From NCBI GenBank assembly GCA_023935145.1, contig CM043699.1, positions 141,652,036 through 141,716,035 of the forward strand: a DNA stretch of 64,000 nucleotides. The letters run 5' to 3'. Below are positions 26,001 through 38,565 of the stretch, piece by piece; the stretch's first letter is position 1; the number at the start of each line of letters is the position of its first letter. Position numbers and translations under genes: made by a program. The stretch comes from Bretschneidera sinensis (taxonomy: Eukaryota; Streptophyta; Magnoliopsida; Brassicales; Akaniaceae). The notes under the pieces were generated by a model that searched no databases, was not told where the DNA came from, and was given only the letters and a program-made list of their open reading frames with translations.

Positions 26001-29000
26001 AAAATCCATCCCAAACTTAGCTTTCACCACTTTCCTCCAGAAGTGATCCATCTCCACAAGAAATTTCCATAGCCATTTCCCCAGGAGGGCTTCAAACCAA
26101 GACCCCATTTTCCAATGGATGCTTAACCACTCTCCATCTCACCAAATGATATTTATACTCCTCCCTATATTACCCCATAGGAATCTCCTTTGTATATCCT
26201 CCAATCTCTTAGCCACAACAATAGGAATAGGAAATAGAGACATAAAATAAATAGGGAGACTAGAAATAGTGGTTTTAATGAGAGTAAGTTTTCCTCCTTT
26301 AGAGAGAAGGCGATTCTTTCACCCGGCTAATTGTTTTTTAAACATCTCCACAATTGGATTTCAAACGCTTACGTCTTTAAACTTGGCTCCAAGAGAGAGA
26401 TCAAGATAAGTAATAAGAAGCGATCGTACATTGCCCCAAAAAACTAGCAAGAAGACGACCATTAATGCTTTCACCAGGACGAATTAAACCATTCTTGCTA
26501 AGATTGGCTTAGAGCCTCGAGACCGCCTCAAAACAGAGAAGAATGCATCGAAGATGTAAGATTTGATTAGTTTCCGCCACACAGAAGATAATTGTGTCAT
26601 TTGCAAACAGGAGATGCGACACCCTAAATAATTCCCTTCTCTCCCCACCTTAAAGTCACTCGAAAGCCCTCCATCTACTGCCTTCACTAACATTTGCTCA
26701 ACGCCTCCATAACCAAAGTGAACAGAAAAGGAGATAAGGACAACCATTAATAAGGATCGAAAATGAGGCCAAAAAATATACTTGAAGATCCACTTACACC
26801 ATTTCTCCCCAAAACCTATATTCTTTAAGAGGTAAATCACAAAACTCCAACATACACGATCAAAAGCCTTCTCCATATCAAGCTTGTAAATCATCTCTCC
26901 CTCTCCATCTTTTAAGTGAGCATCCACCACTTCATTAGCAATCAAAGCGACATCAAAAATTTGTCTTTCCTCTACAAAAGCATTTTGGAAGGGACTAACC
27001 ACTTTAGAGTAACTTTCTTCAACCTACAAGTAAGGACCCTCTAAAGGAGTTTATAAATACACCCCACAAGGCTAATTGGCCGAAATTTTTTGATATTGGA
27101 AGCTTCCACTTTCTTTGGAATAGGGACAATAAAAGTGGAGTTGAGACTATCCACAAATTCACCCGTTAAATGGAACTTTTCAAAGAGCTGAAGAATATCC
27201 TCTTTAAGGACTTCCCAGTTGTGCTTAATGAATGACATAGAAAAGCCATCGGGACCTGGGGCTTTGTCCCCATCACACTCCCTAAGAGCATAAAGAATCT
27301 CTTCCTCCTCAAAAGAGCGCTTAACCCAAATTGCCTCCCTACTATCAATACTAGAAAGCTCCAAACCATCCAAGTTCGGCCTAGAATCGCAAGTCTCCTT
27401 ATAGAGACACTTGTAAAAAGAACACATAGCCTCCTTCATACTCTCCTCCTCCTCAAACATCAAGTCCCCTACCTCAATGGAGGCAATAAAGTTGAGCCTC
27501 CTTTGGACATTTTCCATCCAGTAGAAGAATTTAGTGTTCCTGTCGCCCTCCCTAAGCCAAATTTCTCTTATTCAAAAATGATACTTTGTGGGTGTTGTGG
27601 AAGAGGTCATATATCTTTTCGCTTTACAGCTGAATGTGAATGATAGTTTCACTGTTAGGGAGATCAACTAATGATGGAAAGCTGCTCCTAGCATCTTTGG
27701 CATCATTTGTGTTTCAGAATCTGGTCCTTTCCAGGATTGAAAAGTATGATTAATTTTTTTTGGCTGCTGATTCTGATTGCTGAAGCTCTGTAACTTGTTT
27801 TTGAATGATTTGCTTGTAGTTTTTCCTATGCCAAGCTTGCTTCCTTTTGAAGTTGTTTGTGCTTTATTTTTTTCTTCTCTTTCTCCCTTAATATATCTAG
27901 CCAGCCTTCAAGAACATAGACTGAAAAATGAAAAATAAAAGACCATTGTATTGAAAGTTTTCTCGAAATTATTACTTTAGGAGAATGTGTTAGATGCACC
28001 CAGGTACTTATCAGTAATCATATTCATGTCTTGGCTCTTCCTGACTTTCAAGCTTTGGTAATAGTTTTTAGGTTGTGATCCAGGCATGCATCTTTAAATT
28101 CAATATTCTCATGTCTCTTGTCACTGATATATATATATATTTTCTAATATCTCTAGTTTGTCCTCCTGCGGTCCTGCCACCCAAACTTCAATCAAGACTT
28201 GCCAATTTATCTAGTGGTATTGCATTTATTTCTTAATGACCAAAAACTAAGGACATTTTATTCCTTCTTCTACAAATTGAATGTCATTTTCACTCATTTA
28301 ATCTTGAATAGAGGAATCACAAGAATATAGAAGGTCATGTTCGTGCAAATTGTTCTTCCAGGTCCTTGCTTTTCATTCTGCCATCTATTCTATCTTATGG
28401 AGCAAGGTAATCTATTACACCAATGTCCCAGTTTCACTATGAGGTGAAGCTTTATTACACATTGTAGCTTGACATGCACACCTTGAACTTGCTTTAGAAG
28501 CTCATAAGCTAAAACCAGGAAACCATTACCACCTTTGTTGGTTGGTGATAGACTTAATTTAAGACCTTCTAATTTACTGCTTATCATCTATTTTCATTTG
28601 TGCACTTTCATTGGTGGATTTGGATATACTAAACAATATAAATTCTCTCTATTTGACTCAATTTCCAGTATCAATGGGTAGATTAGGAGAGCTTTATGGA
28701 ATTATGTGGGGCAGAAAGTGATAATTGGGAAAAAAGTAATAGCTGATCTCTTTAGTGTTTAAGTATACTTTCAAAAGTTGGTCTACCACCTAGTGATTTG
28801 GGCATCTTGGGGACTCGGATTTCCAATAAAAATGCTGCTAAGTGGATTATCAACTGTTTGTAATGGAAAATGTGTTAGATTAGACTTTTATGGATGAATT
28901 CCTATTTTGAGAGAAATCTACAACTTTCACAGATGAATCATCATTTTCAAGAGAAATCTTTTCTTTGCAGGTGTTTTGCCTGGGAAGGCTGCAGTTATGC

Positions 29001-31266
29001 AGATATGCGTGAACAGTAGTGATTGTCATGTGATGCACATCATTCATTCTGGAATCACTCCAAGTTTACAGTTTCTTCTCGAGGATTCTTCACTTCTAAA
29101 AGTCCGTAACATCTCTTACATAAAGTTCATTCATGTAGCATTTTGATATAATACCAACATATTTACAGGTGGGAGTGGGAATTGGCAATGATGCTGTTAA
29201 GGTTTTTAAAGATTATAATGTATCTGTTAAAGATGTGGAGGATCTTTCCTATCTAGCAAACCAAAATCTTGGTGGAGAATTAAAAATGTGGAGTCTTGCA
29301 TCTCTAACTGAGAGGCTTGTTTGCAAAGAGGTATCTGTCCAATCTTACTAATTGAAAGTTTGGTGGTTGAATTAATATTGTACCTCTGACAATGATGTTT
29401 GCAAAGAGGCTATCTTTTGGATTTTCTTTTAGAATAGTAATTTTTGCTATCTTATATTCCTAGTTATTTATAGTAGCTTTTGCTTCAGCAGTATCATAAA
29501 CTGAATAGAGAGGGTCTCTGTTTTGTCAAATGATGTAGCAACCATGTGTCAAAGCTGTAGTTTCTGCGTGTAACCCTCTGGCCAATACTGAGATTCATAC
29601 CCCACATGGCCATTCCTCACTCCACCTCAGAAGCTGTTGCAACTCTGCAATCATATCCTTGAACACCAGTCTTCTGTTGTAATAGCACACATCCCTGATA
29701 GATTGTCAGGTAGAGGGGATTTTAATATTTTTCGGAGAGAATGTTGTTACCTGGGGCTTTTAGGATTCTAATAATCTAAATAAGTTTCTTACATGTCATC
29801 AGTCCAGAATGATTGGGAAGTTTTGTATATGTTAGGTTAAATCTATGCTGCTATTGCGTGATTTGTGCTTGGAGTAGGATTGCTATAGCGTGGATGTATA
29901 AGAAATGATATATTGCTATATAAAATGCCAAAGTTGAGTACTGATATATGGCTTGCACTATGCTTAAGTTGATAGTCATTGTACTAGATATTCTGAAATG
30001 AAAGAAAAGAATATACTTCAAAGTTGTAGACTCTTCTATGAATTCTGCTTACAAGGCACTTTATTGTAATTAGTTCCATGGGATTTTTTCTAAGCTTTAT
30101 ATTTGCATATGTTGGAGGATTAGTAATAAATTTGTAGTTTATCACACTGATATGATCTCAAAAAGTAGGTTGCAGTTATACATCCAACTTTTACTCCTAA
30201 TTTTTTTGGGTATTGTGTTCTTTATCTCCTCATTGTTGATCTCTCTTGTTATTGTTACTTAGAACCCCATGATCTGGTAATTATTAGTTGATATATCCCG
30301 TTCTCATAATCTTACTAACACCGTAATTCTGTAAACATCAACATTGGTGAATGGTTCTTAAATTGGCTTTTTATTTGGTTTAAGATGTACTCCGCTTTGC
30401 AGATTTTATGTTTTCTTTTATTTTGGTAAATGGGTGAATATTTTAGTTGGGAAATTGTATTGAAGTTTTTAAATTGTTGCAGCTTCAGAAGCCTAACAAA
30501 ATCAGACTAGGAAACTGGGAGGCTAATGTTTTATCAAAGGAGCAACTACAGTATGCCGCAACAGATGCTTTTGTTTCATGGCACCTCTACCAGGTAATAT
30601 ACGACTACCACCTTCTTCTCTGAAAAGAAGGCTTGCATACCAATTGTGTTTATCATCATCATCATCATCATCATCATAACCATCAACATTACTCATCACC
30701 ACAATCAGTATGAACATCATCATCACTGTTAGAGTTAGTGCATACTTCACCGGTCTAGATTTGTAGAACTCCTGATGACCACGGGGTCCCACTCTCCGGT
30801 GAGCGGGCGGGGGTTAGGGGACAGTGGCCCCGAAAATTTCACGCCATGTACATGTTTTGAGTCTGGTTTTTTGCTTGACGGCTTAGGCTTGAGCTCATAA
30901 ATAGCTGTGGTTTTACAACAGGGTGGAAACTCTAATTAGGGCGTCTCAAGTTGCTTATAAATACTCTTTATGTACTAAGTGCACATTGTAACAAGAGATT
31001 TGTAAGGTTGATAATAGTGAAACTTCTGGCATGACGTAATCTTATTCTGGGGTGAACCTGGATATATCGTATCTTAGTTTTTTTTTGTTTATAATTCGCG
31101 TGATTGACAGGTCTCGAATCCTTCAATCACTTATAATTTTGTCATCATTATTGTTATTGTTATTAATAATATTGTTTTGCTATTAAAGTAGGTTTTAAAG
31201 AACCTTCCAGATTTAGTACAAGATGCAGCAGACAAAAGAAGTGAACTGAAAGGTGTGTCAACATAA
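23065..31266 (+). CDS. WEX: Werner-syndrome-like DEDDy 3'-5' exonuclease (WEX/WRNEXO)
   Basis: Nuclear 3'-5' exonuclease of the WRN exonuclease family. In plants it is a stand-alone exonuclease without the RecQ helicase found in human WRN; the Arabidopsis protein is reported to work with Ku. Exons: 23065-23347, 23644-23823, 28971-29101, 29169-29330, 30483-30593, 31192-31266, totalling 942 nt (313 residues plus stop), all phases compatible. Residues 1-94 are a Ser-rich, low-complexity N-terminus with the conserved patch [14 protein letters not shown]. The nuclease fold follows: Exo I D145 and E147 in GFDIEW, Exo II D206 in VGIGND, and Exo III Y276xxxD280 in YAATDA. All four acidic residues and the tyrosine are present, so it should be active. 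Intron 2 is 5.1 kb and carries a LINE; intron 3 is only 67 bp with an unusual GTCCGT donor. Slightly longer than Arabidopsis WEX (about 288 residues) because of the N-terminus. Confidence 0.95.
24950..27570 (-). mobile_element. 5'-truncated L1-type LINE with reverse transcriptase, WEX intron 2
   Basis: Minus-strand coding text gives, from 5' to 3': the region before RT with the motif [10 protein letters not shown] near 27240 and FRPISLVG near 27075; the RT core with FVEERQIFD and [11 protein letters not shown] near 26880; then the C-terminal zf-RVT-like domain at 26001-25537 with RLWHDSWFG and [10 protein letters not shown]. Several frameshifts and stops separate these pieces. In plus-strand terms it begins with a poly-T tract near 24950 and the family tail complement (GCATCAAGGGTGTGC). 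It is 5'-truncated near 27570 and lacks ORF1 and endonuclease. Opposite orientation to WEX; must be spliced out. Confidence 0.85.
27571..28970. other. Remaining WEX intron 2 sequence, no gene recognised
   Basis: T-rich intron DNA between the LINE 5' truncation point and exon 3. A short (AT)n run occurs near 28126-28140. I see no additional exon or element boundaries. Confidence 0.6.
30652..30677. repeat. (ATC)n microsatellite in WEX intron 5
   Basis: Trinucleotide run at 30652-30677, followed by scattered CATCATC copies to about 30725. It makes a false poly-Asp frame on the minus strand. Confidence 0.9.
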
Positions 31267-31334
31267 TGACCTCAGCAGGCTTAATTGTTGAGCTCTTATG
31301 ACATTTTATAACTTGTCAAAGATGAAAGGTTTGG

Positions 31335-31403
31335 GCCCGGGCCACTTGGCCTAGTGGTCACCTCCGGATCTTACGTATAGGAGACTCAAGTTTGAAAAAA
31401 GAG
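31335..31403 (+). mobile_element. SINE-like fragment just downstream of WEX
   Basis: Contains TTGGCCTAGTGGTCA near 31346, matching the A-box context of plant tRNA-derived SINEs, then CTTACGTATAGGAGACTCAA and a decayed B-box-like AAGTTTGAA. No target duplication was found and the element is short. Confidence 0.4.
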
Positions 31404-32743
31404 AAGAAGATGAAAGATTAGTTATTAGCAGTTACTGTTGTAGATGTGCTGCTTCTTTATTGTTCGAATGAGTAAATGAACCCATAGTCTATTTGATGTT
31501 TTTCTAAGGATCAAGCTATTGCTTTCAACTTAAGCTCTACTTTCTTTGGAATTGAAAGTTAGGCTTAACCCTAAAATATTCAGTTTTTTCCCTAATTTAT
31601 AGGAATTGAAGATTTTAGTTGGCATTCTAACCCTTTATTGGTAAATATGCTTCCTTTGAGAGAAAATTGAAGCAATTGTCTTGTTCTAAGTGTCTTTTCT
31701 TTTAGAAAAGAAGACTGCAATTTCACTGGTTGGGAGTTGTCTGTCATAGGATATCTCATGGAGTTCCATCACAAGAAAATGATGTACTTTATTAATATCT
31801 TTGTAATTTTAGGGTTTTGATATGTTAGGTTTATTCTAGAATGGTTATTACTTTTAGAATAAGTTTTATATACCTTAGTTTGAAAAGTTACACTTGCATT
31901 CTTAGATTATAATTTAGGAGGCAAATGTAAGTTTTATGGGTTTTCAGGAATGCAAAATTATGTTTTTGTAAAATACAAAAGTAATTTTCATGATTTCAGT
32001 CTTCTTGCTGATCACCCTGCTTGAAGAGAGCTGGATTTACAATTTTCATCAATTTCAAAATGTCCTAATCATGGATTTATGGTCCAGGAGACCTCCAATT
32101 TTGCCGGGGGCAATTAACAGAAAATTCAAACCAAAGAACATGACTTGCACATGGGCAAGAGAGGCAAAAGAGTATTGAAGTACTTTTTGGTCTACTAGCA
32201 GTGTTTCTTTTCTTGGCCACGCAAAAAAAAGAGAAAAAAAATAAACAAACAAACAAAAACAGGTGGCATGATGACCATTTCAGCAGTAAAGAGATGATTT
32301 TGTTCCTTTTTCCACTTACGAAACTAATGCTTCACGACCAATGGCGCATCTTACCTCAAATAGTCATATACCTCTTTTTTCGTAGGGAAGATTATGGGGA
32401 AGAGTCCTCTTTATTTTAGACCCTTACTCTGCTTTTTCTTTTTTGAATTTGGAGAAATATGAGCCTTAGGGAAATTTTTTAGCTCAGATCATAGTTACTA
32501 CAGATGTTATGATCCAAGGCTTCTAACATTGTTTGAAAAATGTTTGTTATTAGACGGGTACCTAATACTTTCGATCGAGACATCTCTTATGCTTTCGATC
32601 TAAGTAAGAATTTCTCATTGATTCCTGCTCATTGGCAACTTGTGTAAGCATGAACTTCAGACAATTATGTAACTATTTTCTATTAATGGATTTGATTGTT
32701 GTGAGCTCATGTTCACAGTGAGCATGATTGAATCGATGTCCTT

Positions 32744-32937
32744 CCCTTTAATGGAAGTTTTTTAGAAGATGATAAATACTCGGATAGTAATAAAAATCTA
32801 ATTATCAAAGTATTGTACATATTAGCATTTCTATCGCGTTCCCTTTAATAGAAGGATTTTTTGGAAGATGATAAATATTCGGGATAATAATAAAAATCTA
32901 ATTAACAAAGTGTTGTATATATTAGCATTTCTATCAC
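32744..32937. repeat. 97-bp tandem repeat, two copies
   Basis: Both copies start CCCTTTAAT (32744 and 32841) and share an AGAAGATGATAAATA-type core and an ATATTAGCATTTCTATC end. They differ by scattered substitutions. Confidence 0.85.
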
Positions 32938-33237
32938 GAGTGGTTTGTTACATGATGAAGTTCTTGTTTTGATTGATAAAATAGAAAAATAACCAAAAAA
33001 GTGAGAAATAAAAAAATTAATAAAAAGCAGTTATATATCATTTGGTAAGAAAAGGAAATGAGAAAAAAGAAAATTAAGAAATTGATTTTTTTTTACATAT
33101 ACAAATGAAAATACTTTCAAACGAATACTGAAAATAAAAAATAAAATAAGTTAGCTGTTTTGATTATTTCTTCTCTCTTTCTGCTTTCCTAATATAAGAA
33201 CACTTAAAATCTCACTTAGTTGTTCGGCAATGAGTAA

Positions 33238-33420
33238 TTCTTGGTTAGAAGACTAGTTGAAAATTTCATTTGTAATTTTGAAGAACATTACTAATAACAT
33301 TATTTTTTAAGTTTTACACTTATGTTAATATTATCAGTGAAATTTTTTAAAATCACCAATAAATTTTTAAAAGGGTTTAAAATATTGGTTTTTGATTCAA
33401 TCAAACCAAGATTTTTTGTT
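33238..33420. repeat. Dispersed repeat, copy 1 (related to 47352-47540)
   Basis: Shares an ordered series of matching blocks with 47352-47540: TTGGTTAG, TTTCATT, TTTTTTAAAAT, TAATATTTTAG/ATATTGG-like patches and AATCAA. The copies are diverged, non-coding and in the same orientation. Confidence 0.5.
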
Positions 33421-33991
33421 CCGCAATTACTCAAAAATAAAAGGAAAAAAAAGAAGAAAAGTTATCAATTTGCTTATAAAAAAAGGAAATTATCAGTTTA
33501 TCTTTAAGATAAGATTTAGTTTGTGTCTCTTTCACTGAGAAAGATAATCACAGAATGGATTCCCATGCTTGACGCATGAGACCAATTGCCATATCTCGAT
33601 TACGATGGAAAGTTGCAGATGGTGAGTTAGTGTCTCTACATGTGCGTGGGCCTCTGCCATGTTGTATCTCACTCAATTCCTCTCCCTCGATCACCGTCTG
33701 TCTCTCTCTCTATATATTAGCTAGGGTGACCATTATTGGTGTGAAAAATCAAACCTTAGATAATGAGTGCTAAGAAATAAAAAAAAAAAACAAGTAATCA
33801 TGGTTTTTAATTGAAAAACATAATTATCTAAAAACATAAGCAATGAAAGAATAGTTAATTCAAATCAAATATTTTTTAATTATCAATTATCTAAAAAATT
33901 TAAACTAATACATAATAACTCAATTATTCTTTTATAATTTAACACATCTTTTCACATTTAAGATTATGATTCAAACTGATTTTTTTTTTTT

Positions 33992-34800
33992 AATATATGG
34001 GCTTTTTATAAAGGCTCAAGTGTGAGCAAAATAATGACTTACAAGTCTATAAGTGTGTTATTAGTTAGGTTATAAAAGAATATTTGGGTCATTTAATTCT
34101 ATTAGGGATGGACTCGAGTTGAGCTTTTATCGAGTTATTTGAGCTCGAGATCGAGTCGAGTTTGAGCCTGAAAATTAGGCTTGAATAGTTTATTGAGTTG
34201 AATTCGAATAACTTAAGATTCAACTCAAAATGCTCTCAAATAGTTCGAGTTGGTATTATCAAGCTCGAGCTAATATTTATTTAACATTTTTATTTATTAA
34301 AATTAAAATTCAAGCTCGAGGTCGAATATGAATTAAACCGAAAATGAATTAATATATGGGCTTTACATAAAGGCTAAAGTGTGAGCAAAATCATGACTTA
34401 CACGTCAAGGAGTGTGTAATTAGTTAGGTTACGAAAAAATATTTGGGTCAAAAAGGGTTGGACTTGAATCGAGTTTTTATCGAGTTATTCGAGTCGAGCT
34501 CGGTCAAAACTCGTCTCAGTTGAGCTCGAGCTTGAAAATTAGGCTCGAATAGTTTATCAAGTCGAACTCAAGTAACTTAAGGTTTAACTCGAAAAGTTTT
34601 CGAATAATTCAATTAGGTATAATCGAACTCGAATCAATATTTATTAAAACTAAAGTCCAAACTCAAACTCGAATAGACAATCTAAAACTCGGAGTCGAAT
34701 AAGTTAGTTTGTCGGCTCAAGCTCGAGTCATCAAAAAATTAATCGTGCTCGAATTCGAGCTTATTCATTTTAAATCGAGTTGTCGAACTTGAATCTTAAT
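33992..34800. repeat. 359-bp tandem duplication rich in CGAG/CTCGAG words
   Basis: Two copies beginning AATATATGGG at 33992 and 34351, each continuing with an AAAGGCT..AGTGTGAGCAAAAT block and then a long run of GAG/CTC words (CTCGAG, TCGAGC). Diverged and non-coding. Similar CGAG-rich text recurs at 51380-51620 and, apparently inverted, near 35770-35900. Confidence 0.75.
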
Positions 34801-36671
34801 TTAGAATGAATTTACCCTTAATTACCATCTATTTAAACTTTTAAGATAACTGAACATTTAGTTACATATACAATAAGACTTTTGTGTAAAGCCCGTTAAT
34901 TCTTTTTTGACTTGCATCATCTCATATTTAAGTTTACATGCAAAGCCTACTAGCTTGCATGTGAGAAGTTGTATTAAGCTATTAATAAATATTTAGGTCT
35001 TTTTCCATAATTAATTTAAACTTTTGAGGTATATATTTTTCTTAATCGGATAGTTAAATAACATTACACTCAAATTAATGAGTACTGTTGAAGCACTACA
35101 CCATTTTCGATTTTGAAAGGGCACCCTATAACTCCCATCCCATGTGGAAAACACATCTTCAATAATTTTTCTTTGTAGGTCCTTTGATAAGATTAGAACG
35201 TTGATAATTAAGTTGATATTATCACTTTCACCAAAACAAATTTGATAAATGACAGAAATGTCCCCACGCAGTGCATCTGAAGGTTCTCAAACGCAGTTTG
35301 CCGACAATATGGAGAGGGAGAAAGAGAGATGTCTCTTTCCATCTCTCCATCTCTTCACTGATGGAAAACGACCTTTGTTACAACGGGAAATGGACTTCTC
35401 CTTTGATGGCAGCCGCTAATATGGAAACGACGTGTTTTGACAGCAAGGTCGTACATTTTATTGTCCTGTAAATTTATTGATAATTTTTAAAATTTTTATT
35501 GGTTACTTTAAAATCCGTTAGTGATAGCAAGTTTGCTTTAGCTTTTTGTCAATGTTTGACATACAAGAAATATTGACTTTTGTAAATAACATGGTAATCA
35601 TAAGATTAGATGTAGATTCGATTTAAATTAGAGTTTGATTTGTAAAGTGAAATTTAGATTTAACTTTAAATTAAATTTTTGAAATAAAATAAATAAATAA
35701 ATATATTTTTTATAATATATATAAAATAAATATAATATATATTTAATTTATTAATTAAAACAAGCTGATTTTTTAACCTAACAAATCAAACTTGACATTG
35801 CTCGAACTCAATTTGTTAAATTAACTGAGTCAAAATCACAATTCAAACTAGATTTAATCAAATTTCGAATCGAGCTACTCGACTCAACCCACCCTTAGTT
35901 TACGTGCTACATCCTTGTCAGTCAATGCAGAAATTGATGAAGTAGTAATCTGTCAAAGATAAACCAAAAAGCATTACCAAATGTTCTTCATGTTATTTTT
36001 TTTGTTGGTTAATTTGTTTTTTTTTTTAAAAATAGAACAAAAATATAGTTTTTTAATATATATATATATATATATTTCTGAATTAGATTATTATATTTAT
36101 GCACTTCATACTTATTAAATAGGTTTTTTAATTACTAATTCTGACGCTCCAATGAGCTAAATTATTAGGGAAAATAGTTTTCATTTTTTAAAAATAATTA
36201 GAGATTTTTTTATAAAAAAATAATAATAAATATAAATGAGCATAGCATGGTTTTCCAATTGGAGAAAAGAAGTGGAATTACTTTTGATAGACCCGCCAAT
36301 TTAATAATCATACTTCAATTGATACGGCAAAAAACCAAAAAGGGTCACATTGACTGATCGATGATAATAACGTGGCTCCACTTGGCACCGGCCAAATTCT
36401 TTCTTGCCTCTTCAAAAGCACAACTAATCATAGTGTGTACTGTTCGAGCCAAATCTACCGTTGCATAACGTACATGTACGAACTCTTGTCTTTGTTGCAA
36501 TCTCCTGTCCATTTTCTTATGATTTTCCGGTAGAGCCCTAATACAGGTATATTTAGATAAGACAATACAACATATATATATATATATATATATTTATCTT
36601 TTGGTAATATTTTTTATAATTTTTTGGTTTTGATGTAAAAAAAAATGATGAAGGGTTTCGGTATTTGATGG

Positions 36672-37168
36672 TGATACTGCTAAAAACACACACCCAATAA
36701 GAAGATGACACGTGGACCATCCCAGGGATAGGTAGCAGGATGACACGCAGATGATCCAGGCTCGGACAGCTGGACCTCATGTCATCACCGCTCTCCAGGT
36801 CACACCGCCCTTAACACAAGGGCCGCCTTATGCGTGGATAGCCCCTAACCAAGACAGCAAGGCCACACAGCTGGGCCTCCTGGGCATCATTGCCTATACA
36901 GCTGGGCCTCCACGTCATCACCGCCCTGGATGAAAGACCGCCTCAAAACCCTATAAAAAGATTCAAGTGCGCATTCCAAAAGAGAAAATTCAACTTAACC
37001 TAAAAAGGGAACGTCGTTCTTCCCATATACCATATCTTATACTAACAAATGCTTCGAAGCATCCTCGGAGACACTCCCTCCGGTGACCCCCTAGCTCATA
37101 TTTTCCCCCTATGCAGGCTCCCTCGAGGCCCGGCCTCCAACTCAGCAAACACGTTTTTGGCATCAACA
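36672..37168 (+). repeat. 5' LTR of the gypsy element
   Basis: A 497-bp repeat starting TGATACTGC and ending GCATCAACA. It contains a G-box CACGTGG at 36709-36715 and a TATA box TATAAAA at 36952-36958, giving the element's own promoter. It is about 16 bp longer than the 3' LTR, with many scattered mismatches between them. Confidence 0.95.
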
Positions 37169-37169
37169 G

Positions 37170-37188
37170 ATTGGCGCCGTCTGTGGGA
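37170..37188 (+). other. Primer-binding site of the gypsy element
   Basis: Directly after the 5' LTR the sequence reads TTGGCGCCGTCTGTGGGA, a conserved tRNA-complementary site of plant Ty3/gypsy elements. The priming tRNA (Asp- or Arg-type) cannot be settled by eye. Confidence 0.8.
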
Positions 37189-37247
37189 TACCATCATCTC
37201 TCGCTAAAAAGTAAAACCGAAAAAATCTAAAGAACTCATCTATTGTC

Positions 37248-38249
37248 ATGCTGCCTAAACACGCCGCCAAGGACACCGGTAAAGGAGTAGCAGGGGCTAG
37301 TACTCACATCCATCGGTCCGAATCAAGTTCCTCAGCCAACGCACGCCCCAGCATGGCTACACTTCAAGCACAGTTCGTAAAACTCTCCCGACTGGTTGCC
37401 GACCTGGCCTCTGAGGTCTATAGAAGGGTTCGTCAGCCTTCCCCCACACTGTCATGGCTGGACCCCAGCCGCACAGGCTCGTCCAGCTGTAGGCCCCCTG
37501 TCGATGGCTATTCTGCGACGGAGTCCTCCCCACCCCGGATCGCCAAGTCCAGAGAAAGACCCTCGTCTGAGAGTAGTGGGGGCCTCTGTAAGAGAATAGA
37601 GGACATAGAAGGATGGATTAACGAAGCACTCAATGGCTGTAACCGTAGCGTCATGGATAAGCTCAACGTCCAGGACCCTCCCTTCACTCAAGAGGTCCTT
37701 GAGGCCCCCCTCCCGTCGAACTTTCGGATGTCCCAGATCAAGCCTTACAATGGTTACAAGGACCATATGGATCACCTTCACCACTACAAAACCATAATGA
37801 TGCTCCACAGACATTCTGATCCAGTGATGTGTCGAGCTTTCCCTCTAACACTTGATAAGGTGGCCAGGACATGGTATTCTCGTTTAAAACCTGGGGGAAT
37901 CCGAACATTCAAAGAGCTAAGTTATGCCTTCGCCTCACACTTTCATAACAGTAAAAGCCCTAAGAAGACCTCTGAATCCTTGTTCAATATAGTCCAGTTG
38001 AAAGAGGAGAAGCTCAGAGCCTACATATCAAGGTTCAACTCAACGGCCTGGGAGATCCTCGACCTCGACAGCAGTGTCCATATGCTGACATTCAAGAACA
38101 GGTTGAGATCCAGGATCTTAAGCTCAAAGCTCACCAGGCGGCCACCCGGCGACATGAATGAAATCTTGGCCCGAGCCAAGAAATACTTCTGGCGGAGGAT
38201 GACCTGGCCTTTCGGAGAGAGTGGGAAGGGGACACCGAAAGAAAAATGA
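37248..38249 (+). pseudogene. gag-like open frame of the gypsy element
   Basis: A 333-residue open frame. The Ser/Pro-rich N-terminal third is followed by a Retrotrans_gag-type region at about residues 150-300, with LPSNFRMSQIKPYNG, AFPLTLDKVARTWYSRL and RAYISRFN. Gag forms the cytoplasmic particle that packages element RNA. The frame stops at 38249, but the expected continuation is visible in a neighbouring frame with GHDTEDCQALK near 38470. A frameshift and stops therefore truncate the original protein. The zinc-knuckle region has lost at least one cysteine. Confidence 0.85.
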
Positions 38250-38565
38250 AGGGCCTTGCCAGCCGGTGTCAGGAACTCGTCAAGCAACCCTTCCACGAGG
38301 ATAGACCCAGGGTCCCCAAGCCCTTTGGAAGCTGTACCCCCCTCAATGCATCAAAAATTGATGTCTTGATGCAGATCTAGGACAAAGCGATCTTGCAGTG
38401 GCCTCCCAAACCACTACGCCTCAATGAGGACCCGGGGAAATGGTTTCGTTTCCATAGGAACCACGGGCACGACACAGAAGATTGTCAGGCATTAAAGTAC
38501 CAAATGGAAGCCCTCATCAACAGAGGGTAGCTAAATGAATTCACTAGGCCCCATTCGAAGAAATT

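Larger units (their letters stand above)
31267..36671. other. Gene-free interval between WEX and the gypsy element
   Basis: About 5.4 kb of AT-rich DNA. It holds a SINE-like fragment, a 97-bp tandem pair (32744-32937), a dispersed repeat (33238-33420), a 359-bp tandem duplication rich in CGAG/CTCGAG (33992-34800), a possible related stretch at 35770-35900, and (AT)n tracts at 36056-36075 and 36572-36593. Open frames here show no recognisable domain. The WEX 3' UTR must lie at its left edge, but no end can be placed. Confidence 0.7.

Noticed and set aside
30523..30792. Minus-strand open frame with a poly-Asp run over WEX exon 5 and intron 5
   Set aside because: The Asp run comes from the (ATC)n microsatellite; the rest lies opposite a real exon and has no domain.
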